Under the pieces are notes generated by a model. That model did not search any database. It saw only the letters and a list, made by a program, of their open reading frames with translations, and had not been told where the DNA came from. 6,552 nt of DNA from contig JBGAWE010000242.1 in the NCBI GenBank assembly GCA_044227705.1, positions 1 through 6,552 of the forward strand, written 5' to 3'. A program made the translations under genes and the position numbers. Positions 5,992-6,552 of this stretch are shown in pieces (within the stretch, counting starts at the first letter, position 1; each line of letters begins with the position of its first letter). The DNA comes from JANOQP01 sp044227705 (lineage in GTDB: Bacteria > Bacteroidota > Bacteroidia > Chitinophagales > Saprospiraceae).

Positions 5992-6552
5992 TCACTGCTT
6001 TTCAAAAGTACGGACGGCTCCCCCCCAATTGCACAAGCCCGCTTCGCCAATAGCAGAAGGTGAAGCCTCTGGGAACTCCATGACAATCCATTGCAACTTG
6101 AGAGGCGAACCTGAAATCAAGATGGGCGGATACGATGCGGAGTAATCACTGCTTGCAGACCCGGGCGCTGCCGTCGGGCCGACCAACTGGAGGCCACCGC
6201 CGCAGAGGTCCTTTTGGATCGGAAACTCCAGCACGTCTGTACCGCCGGGGCCGGCGTGGTTCAAAAGCAGGTAAGGATTGGGCGACACGGAAGCCGCGCC
6301 ACCCGGGTTCAACAGCACAAATAGGCCAGGCGCGGCCTTGTAAATCTTGAGCAGATAGCCGTTGGAAGTGCGTTTCCAGATCCCTGAAAGATCGGTGGGG
6401 CCTGGGTCGGTCACGGTTACATCGATCTGGACAACGTTAGTCGACGTCTTGCCGAGATAGTTGCCTTTGTTCCGGTGACCGAAAGTAATGGACGTGTTGT
6501 CCGTCGAGGTGACGGCAGGCCAGTCGCCTAAAATGTCTGCCTTCGTCAGGAC
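5992..6552 (-). CDS. C-terminal part of an unrecognised protein, 5' end outside window
   Basis: The frame is open from the right edge down to TGA at 5994-5992, giving 186 codons. An internal GTG at 6414 could be taken as a start, but the 46 codons upstream are also open and protein-like, so the gene most likely begins beyond the window. No domain is recognised. The sequence is rich in G, P, S, T and N with alternating hydrophobic residues (for example L-S-G-I-W-K-R and W-I-V-M-E-F), which suggests a beta-rich and perhaps extracellular protein. There are two well-separated cysteines near the C-terminus (C-G-G-G and L-C-N-W-G). There is no membrane helix and no obvious type IX secretion sorting tail. 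Codon third positions look a little less GC-rich than in neighbouring genes, judged by eye. A strong terminator follows. Confidence 0.7.
   Translation of the reverse strand, partial: VLTKADILGDWPAVTSTDNTSITFGHRNKGNYLGKTSTNVVQIDVTVTDPGPTDLSGIWKRTSNGYLLKIYKAAPGLFVLLNPGGAASVSPNPYLLLNHAGPGGTDVLEFPIQKDLCGGGLQLVGPTAAPGSASSDYSASYPPILISGSPLKLQWIVMEFPEASPSAIGEAGLCNWGGAVRTFEKQ

Overview
The window looks like chromosomal DNA of a GC-rich member of the Bacteroidota. This rests on family content: a DUF4369/DUF5106/TlpA-type thioredoxin protein, a DUF1573 protein with an S-C-G-C-T motif, secreted proteins starting M-K-K, two exact matches to the Bacteroidota -7 promoter element TAnnTTTG, and A/T-rich leaders mostly without a Shine-Dalgarno sequence. 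A lineage near Saprospiria or Chitinophagia is a guess. There are no RNA genes, transposase genes, CRISPR arrays or phage genes.

Layout: a minus-strand gene, open at the left edge, encodes a secreted thioredoxin-fold protein (1-1399). A 154-bp divergent gap holding a twin-hairpin palindrome separates it from a plus-strand pair: an amidohydrolase-like secreted protein (1554-2849) and a class I SAM-dependent methyltransferase (2846-3658), whose start overlaps the preceding stop by 4 nt. This pair converges on a minus-strand series. Read in its own direction, that series is an open-ended unknown gene (6552-5992) closed by a strong intrinsic terminator, a small secreted Trp-rich repeat protein (5843-5274), a membrane-anchored DUF1573 protein (5160-4591), a long inverted repeat, and a four-helix DUF4239 membrane protein (4464-3679). 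No gap exceeds 300 bp.

Two proteins stand out. The amidohydrolase-like protein keeps the fold landmarks of its family, but by motif alignment five of six metal-ligand positions are changed (HxH to GxL, Lys to Gln, His to Ser, His to Asn). It is an intact frame and so probably a non-catalytic paralogue. The 189-residue protein at 5274-5843 is built almost entirely of six copies of a short Trp/Tyr motif, the last four in exact 22-residue register; I recognise no family for it.

Three unrelated palindromes occupy three of the intergenic spots. One contains both stop codons of a convergent gene pair. Another abuts the DUF1573 stop codon and appears to supply the promoter of the next gene from one of its arms. 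I see no evidence for a defence system or other known accessory system. The genes look like envelope and housekeeping genes with a few undescribed ones among them.
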